Shown one piece after another: positions 34,460-47,610 of a stretch of 64,000 bases of DNA. Below the pieces are notes generated by a model that was not told the DNA's origin, did no database searches, and saw nothing but the letters and a program-made list of their open reading frames with translations. The DNA is taken from NCBI RefSeq assembly GCF_040054535.1, contig NC_090785.1, forward strand, positions 11,427,001 through 11,491,000, given 5' to 3'. The translations under genes were made by a program, and so were the position numbers. This DNA comes from Antennarius striatus (Eukaryota > Chordata > Actinopteri > Lophiiformes > Antennariidae). How positions within the stretch are numbered: the stretch's first letter is position 1; each line of letters begins with the position of its first letter.

Positions 34460-36817
34460 CTCTGATGTCTTCCTCCTGTCAGGGAGCACCAGAGTGTTAG
34501 CGTTGCTTCCTGGTACAATAGTAGATCCAATACTCATTCTGGGTCCAACTAACATGTAGCGTTTGTCTCCAGATCTGTACTGGATGCTGTGACACAGTGT
34601 CCCATCATAATTAGTCTCTTGGAGATATTTAGAAGTGTAGTCTGTGCTGCTTTTTGAACACTGCATTGCAATCAGCACGATGATACTGATGACAAAAAGA
34701 AGTGAAACTGAGCCCAGAGTTATCATCAGATAAAGAGTCACATTATTCTCCTCCTCATCCTTTGCAGAACTTTTCACATCAGAAGCAGCAAAAGCCTCTT
34801 TGGGCTCCACAACTCTGACAATCACAGTAGCTGTTGCTGACAGGGAAACGTTCCCATTGTCTTTCACCAGTATGACCAGTTTGTGCTCAGCCTCGTCTGT
34901 CTCTGTGAATGAGCGAAGGGTTCTGATCTGTCCTGTATAGCGGTCCAAACCAAACAGACTGTGGTCAGTCACCTCCTGCAGTGAAAACAGCAACCAGCCG
35001 TTATATCCTATATCAGCGTCATAGGCTCTGACTTTAGTCACCAAGTGTCCTGCGTTCACATTGCGGGGAATCTCCTCCACACCTTCAGCAGAACCGTTGG
35101 AGCTGACTGGATACAGGATGACTGGAGCGTTGTCGTTCTGATCCAGAATGAACACGTTCACTGTCACGTTGCTGCTCAGGGACGGAGTTCCACCATCTGT
35201 GGCCACAACTTGGAACTGGAACGTCTTCAGGGTCTCAAAGTCAAAACTTTTTAACGCAGAAATGGCACCGTTGACTTCATTTATGTTTAGAAACGAAGTT
35301 AAAATGGGACCACGATTTCGGCTAAATGAATATGTCACTGCTGCATTTTCAGGTCCATCAGCATCTGTTGCACTGACCGCAAAAACCGACATTCCAGCAT
35401 TATTGTTTTCAGTCACGTAAAAAGTGTATGGGCTTTCAGTGAACCGTGGACTATTATCATTAACATCTAACACGTCCACCTGTATCACCTTCGTGGATGA
35501 GAGGGCTGGGGTTCCTAAATCCTTAGCTGTAACTTTAATTTCATACGTCTGTGTTATTTCCTTGTCTAAATAACCTTTGGTGACCAAAGAGTAGGACTGT
35601 CCGTCAGGAGATGCCTTTAAGTCAAAAGGTAAATGAGCGGGAACACTACACACCACCTGTCCGTTCACACCCGAGTCAAGGTCCGTCACTCCCATCAACG
35701 CCACCACTGTACCAGGAGGGGCATCCTCTGGAATGCGACTGGAAAGAGATGTGATGTCAATCTCTGGGGAGTTGTCGTTCACGTCTTCCACTCGAACAAC
35801 CACGTTGCAGTGCGTGGAAAGAGACGCGGCACCTTTGTCCGCAGCCAATACCTTCATCTCATATATCTGTTTTTCCTCGTAATCCAGGCCTCTCCTCACC
35901 GTTAATTTGCCAGTTCTACTATCCAAATCAAAAGCCTGTGATGTAAACCCTCTGATTTTGCCCCTTAATGAATATTCTATGTCGCTGTTTACACCTTCAT
36001 CTGAGTCAGACGCGTTTACTGTCAGCAGAAACGTCCCTGCAGGTGCGTTTTCCTTTATCGTCGCGGTGTATTTCTGTTTATCACACACAGGTGGATTATC
36101 ATTGACGTCAGATACATTAATAGTGATGTTAATGGTACCAGATTTGGATGGCTTTCCTCCATCTGTAGCTGTTAACAATAAATAGTGTTGAGCGGTGTGT
36201 TCTCTGTCTAAAGGCCGCTGCAAAATTAGGAATGGAACTTTTCCATCATCCCCAAAATCCTCAGTTTCCAGGCGAAAATAATGATTTTGGTTTAGTTTAT
36301 AAGATTGCAATGAATTTAATGCTACGTCTAAATCATGCGCTCCTTCTATTTGAAATCTAGACCCGGCTATGGCGGACTCCAGCACATCTAATGTGCAGTT
36401 TTCTTCAGGAAATTTCGGCGGATTGTCGTTTACATCAAGTATCTCAACTATAACTTGATGCATCTCCAAAGGATTTTCAACAACTGCCTTTAGATTTACG
36501 ATGCATGGAATTGTTTTTGCGCACAGCTGCTCTCTATCTACTCTCAGATTCACGGACAAAACTCCATCTCTTTGGTTTACCTTAAACAGATCGTGCTTTG
36601 TTCCTGACACGACACGGAGATTCCTGTCCGCCATTCTTCCAAGATCTAATCCAAGGTCTTTTGCGACATGTCCAACTACTGACCCCGGTTTTAATTCCTC
36701 CTGGATGGAATATCGTATTTGAGCAGATACTCCTTCAAAATGACACAGGAAGAGCACAAATAGACAATAAAAAATCCACACAGTCAGCCATTGTCCCATG
36801 GTGTCCGTTATCGCCAT
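34460..36817 (-). CDS. Clustered protocadherin variable exon K (Block I, gamma-like), most upstream of its block
   Basis: Complete variable exon of 786 codons. Signal region [20 protein letters not shown], probable cleavage after [13 protein letters not shown] at 36799 is an alternative start. EC linkers [32 protein letters not shown] and [10 protein letters not shown]1 loop CAKTIPC. Membrane segment and the standard RYMLVG tail; tag KTSE at donor GAG|GTAAGA (GT at 34459-34458). EC1-EC5 are the most diverged of Block I (for example [20 protein letters not shown]), whereas EC6 onward matches the others. It is the first exon of Block I in transcription order, facing the long gap. Confidence 0.94.
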
Positions 36818-37044
36818 TGTTTACGAGAATCCTCCAAAAATCCGTAGATAAAATTATTCTGTAAGTGTCACTGTTCTTGAACGGATGTTAAACGCTAAAG
36901 AAATTCGGGAGCCGCTTTTTTTTTCAGACGCAAAATGAAGGCTTTTCAGTCCGTCCATTCAGGCTTTCTCTTTGGGTTGTGACTGAACACACATGCAAAA
37001 AAAAAGACCCCCTATACACACGAGAGAGGTGGTGATATACAGTC

Positions 37045-37063
37045 TAACAGCACCACCCGTTGT
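37045..37063 (-). promoter_or_regulatory. Diverged promoter element of exon K
   Basis: Plus-strand TAACAGCACCACCCGTTGT, about 230-245 bp upstream of the start. It has AACAGC as in Block II and CACCACCCGTTG where Block I has CACCCAGAGG; an intermediate or weak match. Confidence 0.45.
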
Positions 37064-37345
37064 TTAGGACGGTGCTGTGTCCTGAAGACGCTTTATTCCA
37101 GATTAGATGTGATCTGGCCATAACACAACTGATTTATGCGTTTAATGCTAGAGGTTATGAATTAAGTAAATAATAACAAAATATTGTTTCCAAAATGTTC
37201 CAAATGATCTATTTCATGTGAAACTGAAATTTTTTCGTTTTATTTTAAAATATGTCACCCACAGTAAATAAAAATAAAACATCCCATTGTTTATTACATT
37301 TTTATTTCATCTATATTTTATAATATTTATTTTATTTTAGACATT

Positions 37346-37348
37346 AAA

Positions 37349-37411
<63 letters not shown>
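37346..37411. repeat. AAC triplet microsatellite
   Basis: About 22 units of ACA/CAA with three single-base interruptions (CATCAACA). Confidence 0.9.
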
Positions 37412-37412
<1 letters not shown>

Positions 37413-37577
37413 TACACTCCTGTAAAGATCTTGAATGATGTGGGCAAGTGGAGATTAATAGAAAAACAAAAGAAAAATCCAAATTAATTCATATTTACGC
37501 GAATATTTATAAGTAATTCACTCGACAAATTCAAAATAACATTCCCGTCATTATTTTATATATTTAGATTCTATTTC

Positions 37578-37880
37578 AGGGGACAACACGGTTGCGCAGT
37601 GGGAAGTGACGCTTCCTCAGGGCAGGGTCCCACTTGGGGCTTTCTGTGGGGAGTTTGCATCTTCTCCCCGGGACCTCTCCGGGATCGCAACCTCCTCTAA
37701 CCTTCGAAATCATGCAAATTTGATGAATTGGACATTCTGAATTGCCTGTGGGGGTGACTATGAGAGTAAATATTTGTTTGTGTGTAGCCCTGTGATGGAG
37801 TGGTGATTTATACCCCACCTTCCCCACAAAAAACAGTTATAACCTGGATTCGGATTAGCGGTTGAAGATTAGACGATTAG
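37578..37880 (+). repeat. Degraded copy of a common teleost SINE-like repeat
   Basis: Phrases typical of this family are present in order: ACACGGTTGCGCAGTGG, GGGGAGTTTGCATCTTCTCC, ATTGCCTGTGGG, AGCCCTGTGATGGAGTGG, ACCCCACCTTCCCC and AGCGGTTGAAGAT. The name of the family is not certain. Confidence 0.6.
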
Positions 37881-38554
37881 TGATTTTCTCATCTTCAAGG
37901 AGATGAATATATTGCTTTCAGACACCTTTATAATGTATGTACATAACTATATTATCAAAACTGACGAATTTTAAAGGAAACCTGGTTATGGTTCATTATA
38001 CTGGTCATAACGTAGATGATATTTTGTGATATCTTAAAATGTCCTCTTCTCAGCACACTCCCACAACCACCACCATCCTGCAGAGGTGAGTAGCGACATC
38101 TCCTGGATTAAAGCAGTAAATGCAGCTCTGGTGTCTTTCAGCACTGCAGTCTTCATACTTGACGGAATCCCGTCTTGTACACCTTGCAGGCGCGTACCGC
38201 AATGCAGCAGGACATGAATAATTAATAATCTAAACTAAAATAACTATAGAACTAACCGGAACTAGATGACCTAGATTCTGCTATTTAGTATTGGTTATGG
38301 AATTAGGTCAAATGTACACATTTGCTTCTACGTAATCGATGCGCATTGTGCGCATTCACCTCCTACAGTATATTCTGACTCCATCGTTTGTTCCATGTTA
38401 ACACCACATTCCCTTTATTATAGGGGTAACGATCATATTCTCCACAGAATGCTCGTCCGCAGGATGCTGCACTGTGACGTACAGTGGGTATGTCAGAATA
38501 TTAAATTACAGGCTGCTTTACAACACACTGCGAGCTCGAGTGAACAGACGTCGC

Positions 38555-38568
38555 GTTGCCATGGCAAC
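38555..38568. promoter_or_regulatory. Perfect palindromic RFX X-box
   Basis: GTTGCCATGGCAAC, an exact symmetrical X-box (consensus GTNRCC..RGYAAC). It sits in a locally CpG-rich patch of an otherwise AT-rich gap. The ATG inside it opens a short plus-strand frame (MATPFSIGRSLAVVLK) followed by GTGAGT, which would serve as a splice donor. A promoter or first exon is possible; the gene is unknown. Confidence 0.5.
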
Positions 38569-40967
38569 GCCGTTTTCCATCGGTAGGTCACTGGCCGTGG
38601 TGCTGAAAGTGAGTCCAACGCAGACAGAGAATGAAGGCAGAGCTGTGAATGCTGCCAAGACTGGTGCAATATGCATTTTCCACACCTCGTTGTTTACAGT
38701 AATCATTCTGTTACTGTACCAGGGGAGTTGAATGTACACAGTGTACACAGCAGGGTGATTGTACAATACGTCCAATACTATCACACTGTATTATGAATTA
38801 GATTTTCTTCAGAATTACATCAAATTCATTCCAGCGTGATGATTGTTGTAGTTACCAGAACCAGCTGGTTATAGTTTTTAAGCTCATTATTTCACATTGG
38901 TGCAATCTTGTCATGTGACAACAGACTACAATATACTGTAGTGGTCAATGGACCAGAGCACAACAAGCAGTAGTTTGAAATTTGACTCTATAAGGTTCTG
39001 AGGCTGCAATTTATGTATTCTGTATTTTGTCATCTTCATACTGCAAAAAAACTAACAATAAACTGAATATTTATTGCCAGCTGAATTCCAAATGAACAGA
39101 ATCATGGACCGATAGAACAAGCAATTCCTAGATGACTGCACTGTAAACCCTGATAAATCAAAATAACTCGATTTTGTTGTAATTGATACCCAAAGAATGT
39201 AAGTCATGGTATTACATTTTTAAGTAAACCAATCAAGTAATAAATATATTTTTTGGGAATATAATTTCTTAATCTATTCGTATTTTAAAATTCTGTCTCA
39301 TCTTAAATATAACACTTAATTTTTGGATGTTTTATTTCTGTCATCTCGTTTAAATCTGAATTGAATGAAAATTATTTTCAATAAATTCTATTTAACCATC
39401 TTAAACTCAATGGATTTATTTTTGTACAATTTAGCTGGAAATCTACTAAAAATTCAGCTGTGCTAAACTCAAACACACCGACGTTTACAAAGTACTAGCC
39501 GACTTATGATTTATACACAAATACGACTAAAACTCAATTTTTACCATTCAATTTTTTATTCATTGCAAAACAAATTTAAAACATCTGTCACATCAATATA
39601 CATGATCAATGTAACAACATCACAATGTATATCCACTTATGTAACACTGAAACTTATTTCAACTGTCAAAAGGCACTTAGGGATTTAGAAAAATGTAATA
39701 AGCGATTTTAATTTCCAAGCATTTTGTAGACCACACAACCATAACACCTGTTAGTTGTAGCTCAAAACTCAAGCCATTAAAATGAGAAAATAAACCAAAA
39801 TGTCGCAGCTTGATTTATTTTAAAAGCAAGCGTTAAGAGCATTTAGGATTACATTAAAGATAACCAACATAACTTGCATTTCTCCTCCAGTGAATCATCT
39901 GCAGCCTGCAATAAAAACCTAAAAAAAAAAAATCAAATTCACCATCAGTAGAAGCGAACGGGGTTTTTTTCCAGTATGAAGCATATAATGCAATGATGTA
40001 CATGTACATAATATGAACCACTGTACTGACACAGTTCATTTGCTGATGACTCATGAGAATAATCTGAAATAATTTGAAAGGTGAAGTCAGATTTCAGTCT
40101 GATCTGCAAACTTCTGATCCAAACAGTGGATCAGTGGCATGGTGCAGTGCATGCATAAGATTTTTCTGTGGATAAATATTTTTATCTGTACTGCATACAA
40201 TCAACAGACTGCCCTTTTACTTTTAATAAAGCATTCTAAGTCCACATGCACTTATTTCAAAACAAAAATTGAAACACAAATGAAGAAAATCCAAATTGAA
40301 AATATATTTGAATTGCTGTAGTGCTTTAGTTCACATTTAATCCACAGGGGACAATATGAAACAATTCAATATACTCTAGTCAACAAGTGTGTCATTAAAT
40401 TCTGTTTCTTCAATAAAACATTTACTGTCACAATACAAAAATATACTTTCTGGTGAATGTTAATATGTATTACCGAATCCCATTAGCCATCAATCTTTAG
40501 AGTTCACAGTATATTTTTTCTTTGATTTTGACAATAATGAGAAATAAATTTATATTTAGTCTCCATGATACATGATCCTATAATCCATCCATCCTTTTTG
40601 CGCTCTAACTGCAGACTATCACCTTTAATCTCGGGGTATTTACATCCTAATCTGGTGAACAGAATAGGAATTACTGTACATCAGTTTCTGTATGTGCTTC
40701 CCACATTTTAAGAGACCAAAAGTAATGAGACAAATAATAAATAATAAATAATAATTAATAAATCAAAAATCAAACTTTCCTTTTTTAATAATTGCCTGTA
40801 AATAATTTAGAGTAAATTACAGCCTGAAGACTGGAATGCATTCCTGCCATCCACTAAATTCCAAACGTACTTTTTACATTCAGACACACCGACGCTACTT
40901 TACTTTACTTGTATTCTCCCGACTTTTGTAACATACCCAAAGCAAATACTGCGTTGTTGTAGAAGCG

Positions 40968-41032
40968 CAGCCATCTTGAATATTTTACAAACGTGACGTC
41001 GCAGCATGAACGTCGTGACGTTGATGACGTCA
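40968..41032. promoter_or_regulatory. YY1 site and cluster of CRE-like sites
   Basis: GCAGCCATCTTG (reverse complement of the YY1 motif CAAGATGGCTGC) at 40968-40979 is followed within 55 bp by GTGACGTCGC, CGTGACGTTG and a perfect CRE, TGACGTCA (41025-41032). The patch is CpG-rich compared with its surroundings. It looks like a promoter or enhancer core; its target is unknown. Confidence 0.45.
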
Positions 41033-43401
41033 GACCTCACGTCCCCTTCGTTCAGCAGTACGTGCTCTGAGGGATGGGTCACCAGCTGGTTTTCATTTCT
41101 GTGCCAATGTTTCTTATAACGCAGCAGTACTGTTAAAGTTGACGGTGTACCGTTTGTTTAAAAAAAATCACTTTGAAAGACAAATAAAAAGTTCCCTTTG
41201 TACAGTGCGCATGTTTGTAGGACCTTTTTCAGTGCTGGAATAAAGACAGCATCTGTCCCTGTTTATCATGACCTCATCTCTCTGGGTCTGGGGAGATGAG
41301 ATCATGTGTGATCGGTATTGTCTGGCTGAGGTGTAATGTAGCTTCTGTTTTCCAATACATGTTAGTTTTAATGCTTCTTAGTAGTATAATACTGGTCAAA
41401 TACAAAATATATAAATTACAGCCTCAGAATCCCATAGTGGTAAATTAACTTTTTCACATTGTAGGTCATAAAAATAGTTTTTACTCAGATTGTGTTATGG
41501 ATTTAAGATTGCACTGTGCAGGAAACCTCAGAGAAAAATTTTAGCTTCTAAATACCACGTGTAGATTTTGATGTGTTTTAATAGAACACACCACTGATTT
41601 ATGAGTTATGCTAAATCATGAAAATGTGGTACACCCAAAATTGTGCGACCACAGTTGTGTCTATTTGTTTTGAATTATATTCATTTATTTAACGTTCATA
41701 TTTAAAGAAATGTAGTTAATGTAGCCAGCGGAATGTGGAACCTTTGTCACGGGAGCAGGTGTACCCCGGGTTGTCTAAGGTGGGACCCTCCTCCCACATT
41801 TCAGATGTAACCTGAACGACAAAGCAAGCGGTGCGTTTCTTCATTACTGCTACTTTTCATCTGTTTCACCTGTCAGTAGTTGGTAAAAGTAACCAGTTTC
41901 AACCCGTTGAGAGTTAATGTCGCACGGAAAGTGTTAAAAAGAACGTGTGACAATGTTTTAAGTGTTTTTGTTAACTTTGTAAATCGTGAAAATGCCGCCA
42001 AGTCGGCAGGTGCATCACAGGTGTTTTGGGTTCGCTTTAACCTTAGTTTAGTCTTGCAGGCAGACCGGTAGCATTGCTACAGAGTGAGATTCGGGCTCCC
42101 ACATGATTAATATTACAGAAAGTTATTGTGTTAAATGATTTACCAAAAATGTAAGCTAATGTTAATATATTTGTTTTGTATGGATTATGAAATATGTTGC
42201 TAAAGTGTTTATAATTTAGAAGTTGAAGTTGAAGGGCGAAATGTTATGTATTGTTTTATTGTGACTTGTGACCTGTACCAAAAACATTTTCCTTGGATGG
42301 AGTTGGCTTTAAATGCATTTTCATAATTATTCATTATACATAAAAGCTCCAAATTTCATATAACTCATTACATAGCCTGGATCACTCAGTGTCCATTCTT
42401 CTTTATCCCCAGAATCTACATGGAAATACTGTAGATCAACATGTGTGTGTTGTGCTTAATAAAGTATACTTCTTCTTCTTCCTGGAATCCAATGACTACA
42501 ACATACTGTACATATTCTGCACTTGAACTGCTTAAAATCACCCAATTAAAAGAAAAATCTTCATAAATAAAAGAAGAAAAGTCTTTACTTTCCTAAAGTG
42601 GACAACAGCTATTGGCCACTATGTAGTACTGCCATTCATATCTTTGATTGTAATGAAATGGGTACATATCAACAAAAATAAGTAGTGATTGAGATACTTT
42701 ACCAAAATTCAGTGCATGGGAAAAACTGTTTGGCCTCATAAATATTTGGAAAGAAATAGTTGTGTTCTGGTGGATGTTAAAAACGTGTCGAAGCATGTCA
42801 GATTCACTGAAAAGAGTTACCAATAGTATTAAGTAGGAAAATGTGGGACTGCTTACAAGATCATCTGAATGTACACTGGTTAATTTAAATTTGAAATAAA
42901 ATTATGACTGGATAGTAAAATGCTCAGATTACTTAACCTGTTGTGAGAGAAAAGCATGGTCTAGCTATTTAAATTATCCCGCAATTAACCTGTTACTCCC
43001 ACACTCACCTGGTCCAATTCTTCTGTGATGCTACAGCACTACCTAGGTTCAGTCCATGTGACTCTTACTGCTTTGACTGTCAGATGGAAGCACAAGCAGA
43101 ATTTTTCAGTTTGATGTAAATTGATAAATTTCTGATTATTCAGAAACCCCTTAAACATACCCATTTTTTCCTTAAGTGATAATCAAAGGAAACAACAGAT
43201 CCTTTAAATATTCAAAGTTGTTTGAATTAATCCACTGGACTTTAAAAAAATCCTTGAAGACATTTCACCTCTCATCCAAGAGGCTTCTTCAGTTCTGAAA
43301 CAACTTTGGGTAACCATGACCTGGATGAGTAAGAACCTAGAGTTCCTTTAAATTGAATATATTTTGAATATATTTTAATTTGGTATTAATACTATCCTAG
43401 T

Positions 43402-43669
43402 CGTCGTCTTCTTTTCCTTTCAGCTTTTCCCTTCAGGGGTCGCCACAGTGAATCAGTTGCCTCCATCTAACCCTGTCTTCTGCATCCTCTTCTCTCGCAC
43501 CAACTACCTTCATGTCCTCTTTCACTATATCCATAAACCTCCTCTTTGGTCTTCCTCTAGGCCTCCTGCCTGGCAGTTCAAAACTCAGCATCCTTCTACC
43601 AATATATTCACTATCTCTCCTCTGGACATGTCCAAACCATCTCAGTCTGGCCTCTCTGACTTTATCTCC
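43402..43669 (-). mobile_element. 5'-truncated LINE 3' end (RTE-like) with 14-bp target-site duplications
   Basis: The minus strand reads in one frame DKVREARLRWFGHVQRRDSE, then RRPRGRPKRRFMDIVKEDMK and AEDRVRWRQLIHCGDP followed by a stop. This is the C-terminal end of a LINE reverse-transcriptase protein of the kind abundant in fish. The 3' end is GAAAAGCTGAAAGGAAAAG with a short GAC-type tail. AATACTATCCTAGT occurs immediately on both sides (43388-43401 and 43670-43683), which is a target-site duplication. The open frame suggests a fairly young insertion; family name is uncertain. Confidence 0.85.
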
Positions 43670-46600
43670 AATACTATCCTAGTACTAGTGAGAAAAAAGA
43701 AACAACACCGGTAAGTTTTGGTCTTTAAGCTTATCTTTAAACTTTAACCTATCACTATTCATTGTAAGTTTGTGGATCACTATAGCTCAAGATTGACATT
43801 TAATCTTGACTCCCAAGTTGTGTGAACATCTGTACTAGTCTCACATGAAAACAGTTGCAAGTTTGCAAATAAGGCTTTCTGATATGGAAATTCTGTCAAT
43901 TTCATCTGTTTCAACTGTGTTTACAGTACAGAAGTCCAGGAATCCTGATTATGTATTCACAGAAAGTTAGCAGTATAGTTGACCTGAAAAAAAAACCCAC
44001 CTTGTGGGCCAGATAATTTTGTCAGGGCTATAAATTCCCTAAAGGTTTTTTTTTAAATTTTTATTTAAATGAAGCTGAACACGTTTTTAATAAGCTACCA
44101 CGGGTGAGACAGACAACAGAAAAATAAGGTACTGAAGTAGGCCTTTAATTTATTGACACTATTGTCACATACTTTGTTCCATCTTTTGAGCTAGACCAGA
44201 ACCAGTATTTATGTAACAGGAATACAGCTGGACCAATGCAATGCTATTCATTGTTATGCAATACTCAAGAAATTCTGAAGTCCATCACTAATTTTTGTGT
44301 TTTGTTTTTTTCTTTAAAATACTGTACACACTAGACTGTATCATAAAGAAAGCTCACGTTACACAAGATACTACATTACTTTACAATGAAAGTAAAAAAA
44401 ACAAAAAAACAACTGTGAAAGCTTACCTACAACATTTCCACTTTATAGAAATAATGAAATGTGAGTCGTACTGAGCAGTTTGGCTGTATGATGTCTGACT
44501 ATTGCATTGATTCACATCTGGCTCAGAAATATGATGGCACAAGAGTTCTTTCCACATTGGCATTAAATCTATACATGAATATGGCTTATTTATACACACA
44601 GATACATGATTTGATGTATATATAAATCAGTCACGTCCATGTTTGTATTTACTTGTTGCATTTGAAATGCATCCCATCCTTTGTACAGTAACCAGTAATA
44701 CACAAGCACAGCTTCCATTCTTTTAAATTAACCACAGTAATGCTGTTTGTTATCGTAAGTAAACATTAATAACTTAACTGGAATTTTCAGATTGTTACAC
44801 AGCTCAGAAGACAGTGATGCTGAGGAACGTCCAGAGTTTGAAAATATCTAGTTTAAAATAAGTGAAAGTGTATGGTTGTGTTGTATATACGTACATCAAC
44901 TATAAAAAGTTGCCAACCTATTCATCATCAAAGTAAAATTAGAAGTCGGAACCAAATGACTCACACTCTCCCCCATGTGACCATAAAATTCAAGCAGACT
45001 GTAAACTTTAACTTGACTAACTAGAGAAATACGATGCAACACTTATATGTAATATTGAGTATTGGTCCCATTAAAATACAATTATCAATCTTGTTTTGAA
45101 CAATGAGGCCTATCTACAGATAATGCATAGCTCAATGTCTTATGACTAAAGTCGTCAAAGTACTGAGTTATCCATTCAAAAACAACTGAAAGGCAGGTAA
45201 GTAACAGCTAAAGGCATCTGTTTAGTGTACTGTTCAACTTCAATTCATCTCCTCATACTTAACATATATACTTAGGCTTGGCTCATATACAGTGTAAAAC
45301 ACATATTCAAGCACAAACATGGCACCGCTAAAAGCTACTACAATTATAAAATACCATTGTCCTTTTGTTCCAAACTTTAAAATCACATTTTGGTGCTTTT
45401 CTGACAGTTAATTATTTGTGCTGTTTCATTTCTATGATTGATACCTTGTATAATACACATCAAAGATATTATAGAACATGACAAAGCACAGAGGTTAAAA
45501 ATGAAACACCCACTTTAGTCAGTCTCTTAAAGGCATTTCAACATTCCCATGTCCACATAGAGGCTTCTTAGAACATACAGGCTTATTTTTTTGTTTTTGT
45601 GCAGTCTGCTTCTCTGTGGATATACCCTCTTGTATGGTTGAATATGTTTGAAACCATGCAGTCTCATCATGCATATTAAATAGACATAGAGACAATGTTG
45701 ATTGGCCTTTTCGTGTGGTTGTGTGATTGATCAGTCACCGTAGTCCATTTTGGCTACACATTGTGAGAAGCAATGATCAGACTGAGCAGGATAAACGTAG
45801 GGTGGGTGGATATGGACAGATGGTTCTTCTCCCCTCTTCCTGTCAGCATCAATCCAATACACAGCTCACATCTTGGCCTTATGTGGAACTGCTACTGGTG
45901 GTGGTAGATGCCTGCCAATGACACAAGAGAACAGAATGAGTCCTGGGAAAGTTCCAGTACAATAACAGCCTTCTGACCAAAATGACATATCTCATGCAGC
46001 TGGTGTTTGTCACTAAGAAAGGGGATTCAGGCAGAAGACAGTGGGTGAAAAACATCCTTGTCTGTGGTGAGGTGATGGGGTTATATGAATGGATACCATG
46101 CTCCCAAGATTTTTAGACAGAGGCTGGTTGCTAGGTAACTGGGTGACTGTTTTCTATTTCACTCCTGTGCAAAAAAATTGGGTCAGAATTTACACTACAG
46201 CAGGCAGAAAATTTGAAAGTGCAATTCTGCGTCTTTGAACACAAATTAAACTTCACATGCAAGAAATTCTATTGAGAGTATTGTGATTGAGTTAAAAGCA
46301 TATCAGTACATGATTGATGTGTGTTAACAGCAAAAAACAAGAGTGTGTAGAATGTTAAGTAAGCAAATTTCAAAATTGTGAGGTGAACTGAACGATTCAA
46401 TTTAATTCTGTGATCACAGAGCTTCAGAAGGGACAGCATGATGATGTCATTAGTCTATGTTCAAAAACGAACGCTCTATGAGGCCAGAAGACAAGGTCTG
46501 GACACACAATACTTGACCCACACTTTTGTCACTATAAATAGTGACAAAGAAAGGAATACTAGTTCATAGTACATCATCTGGATCACCACTTTATACTGTC

Positions 46601-47317
46601 TGAAGAATGGAAACAGATTGTTAGACTTTGTGCATTATCCAGTGTGGTTACTATGGCCTGTCTTTGTCCCCTAAAATGAATATAAAAATATCAAGGACAT
46701 ATCATTCTGCTTTGTAATAATACATAACCACTTTGAGACAGGTTAATAATCCAAAAACTATTGATAAAGCCATTGTCAATTATTGTAGAAATGAGATTGC
46801 ATAGACACATTTCTGTAGGCTTATAGCATGAGCCTCTGAAATTTGTTATTTTATCAGGCAAGAAAAGGTTTATAAAGGAGAATTGGTAAACTGTGTGTGG
46901 CGTCAATTGAATGACCATTTATAAGTTAAAAAACAGACTCCTGCACTGGAAGAATTTTTTTTTAAACGAAATTACAGGAATCCACAAATCAAACAAAACA
47001 GAACAACTCAATCGCAACAAAATCAGTTAAAAGGGCATCCAGTGTGGGGGAATGAGACACCTGCATACCTCCAGCTGTAGAGTGGACTTCCTTCATTTAG
47101 GGTACTTAAGAGTGGGAGAAAAACAAAACAAGCAGTTCATTGGTCAGATTTTCACAGGTACAAATAGAATGATTTGTGTACGTATCTTATGATTAAAGCA
47201 TCAGTGTCAAGGGCACTATCAATGAAATGTTATCCATTCCAACTGAGTGAAAAACAAGTTTGAATATTAAACAAAATCATTGTCTTCAGATAAGCATACT
47301 TACCACAAACCAAGAAG

Positions 47318-47325
47318 CACACACA

Positions 47326-47406
<81 letters not shown>
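47318..47406. repeat. CA dinucleotide microsatellite
   Basis: A little over 40 CA units with one interruption near the left end (CACATTCACA). Confidence 0.97.
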
Positions 47407-47408
<2 letters not shown>

Positions 47409-47479
47409 GGCCTGCAAGCATGCAAAAGTGAGAGGTAGAAATGCAGGCAGTTCCTTCATGGTGTGCGCAAAGAACAACT

Positions 47480-47610
47480 TGCGAGGGGATGGTGCCTTAC
47501 TCAAGGGCACCAGTGTTCAGATAGTGAACTAGTTCTCTTCACTGCCAGTTCAAACTTTTTGGTTCACCCTCCAGTCTCCCGCCCTAGTGGATTGAGCTAC
47601 TGCTGTCAAT
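47480..47610 (+). repeat. Fragment of a fish SINE-like repeat
   Basis: GGTGCCTTACTCAAGGGCAC, then CACCCTCCAGTCTCCCG and GGATTGAGCTACTGCTG are diagnostic phrases of a widespread teleost short repeat. The copy is partial and degraded. Confidence 0.55.

Noticed and set aside
41265-41310. Inverted repeat CTCATCTC...GAGATGAG
   Set aside because: An 8-bp stem with a short loop is too little to call a terminator or structured RNA in a vertebrate spacer.
43981-46200. Considered as the 3' untranslated part of an alpha constant exon
   Set aside because: No upstream peptide of a constant exon could be found on the coding strand; AT-richness alone is no evidence.
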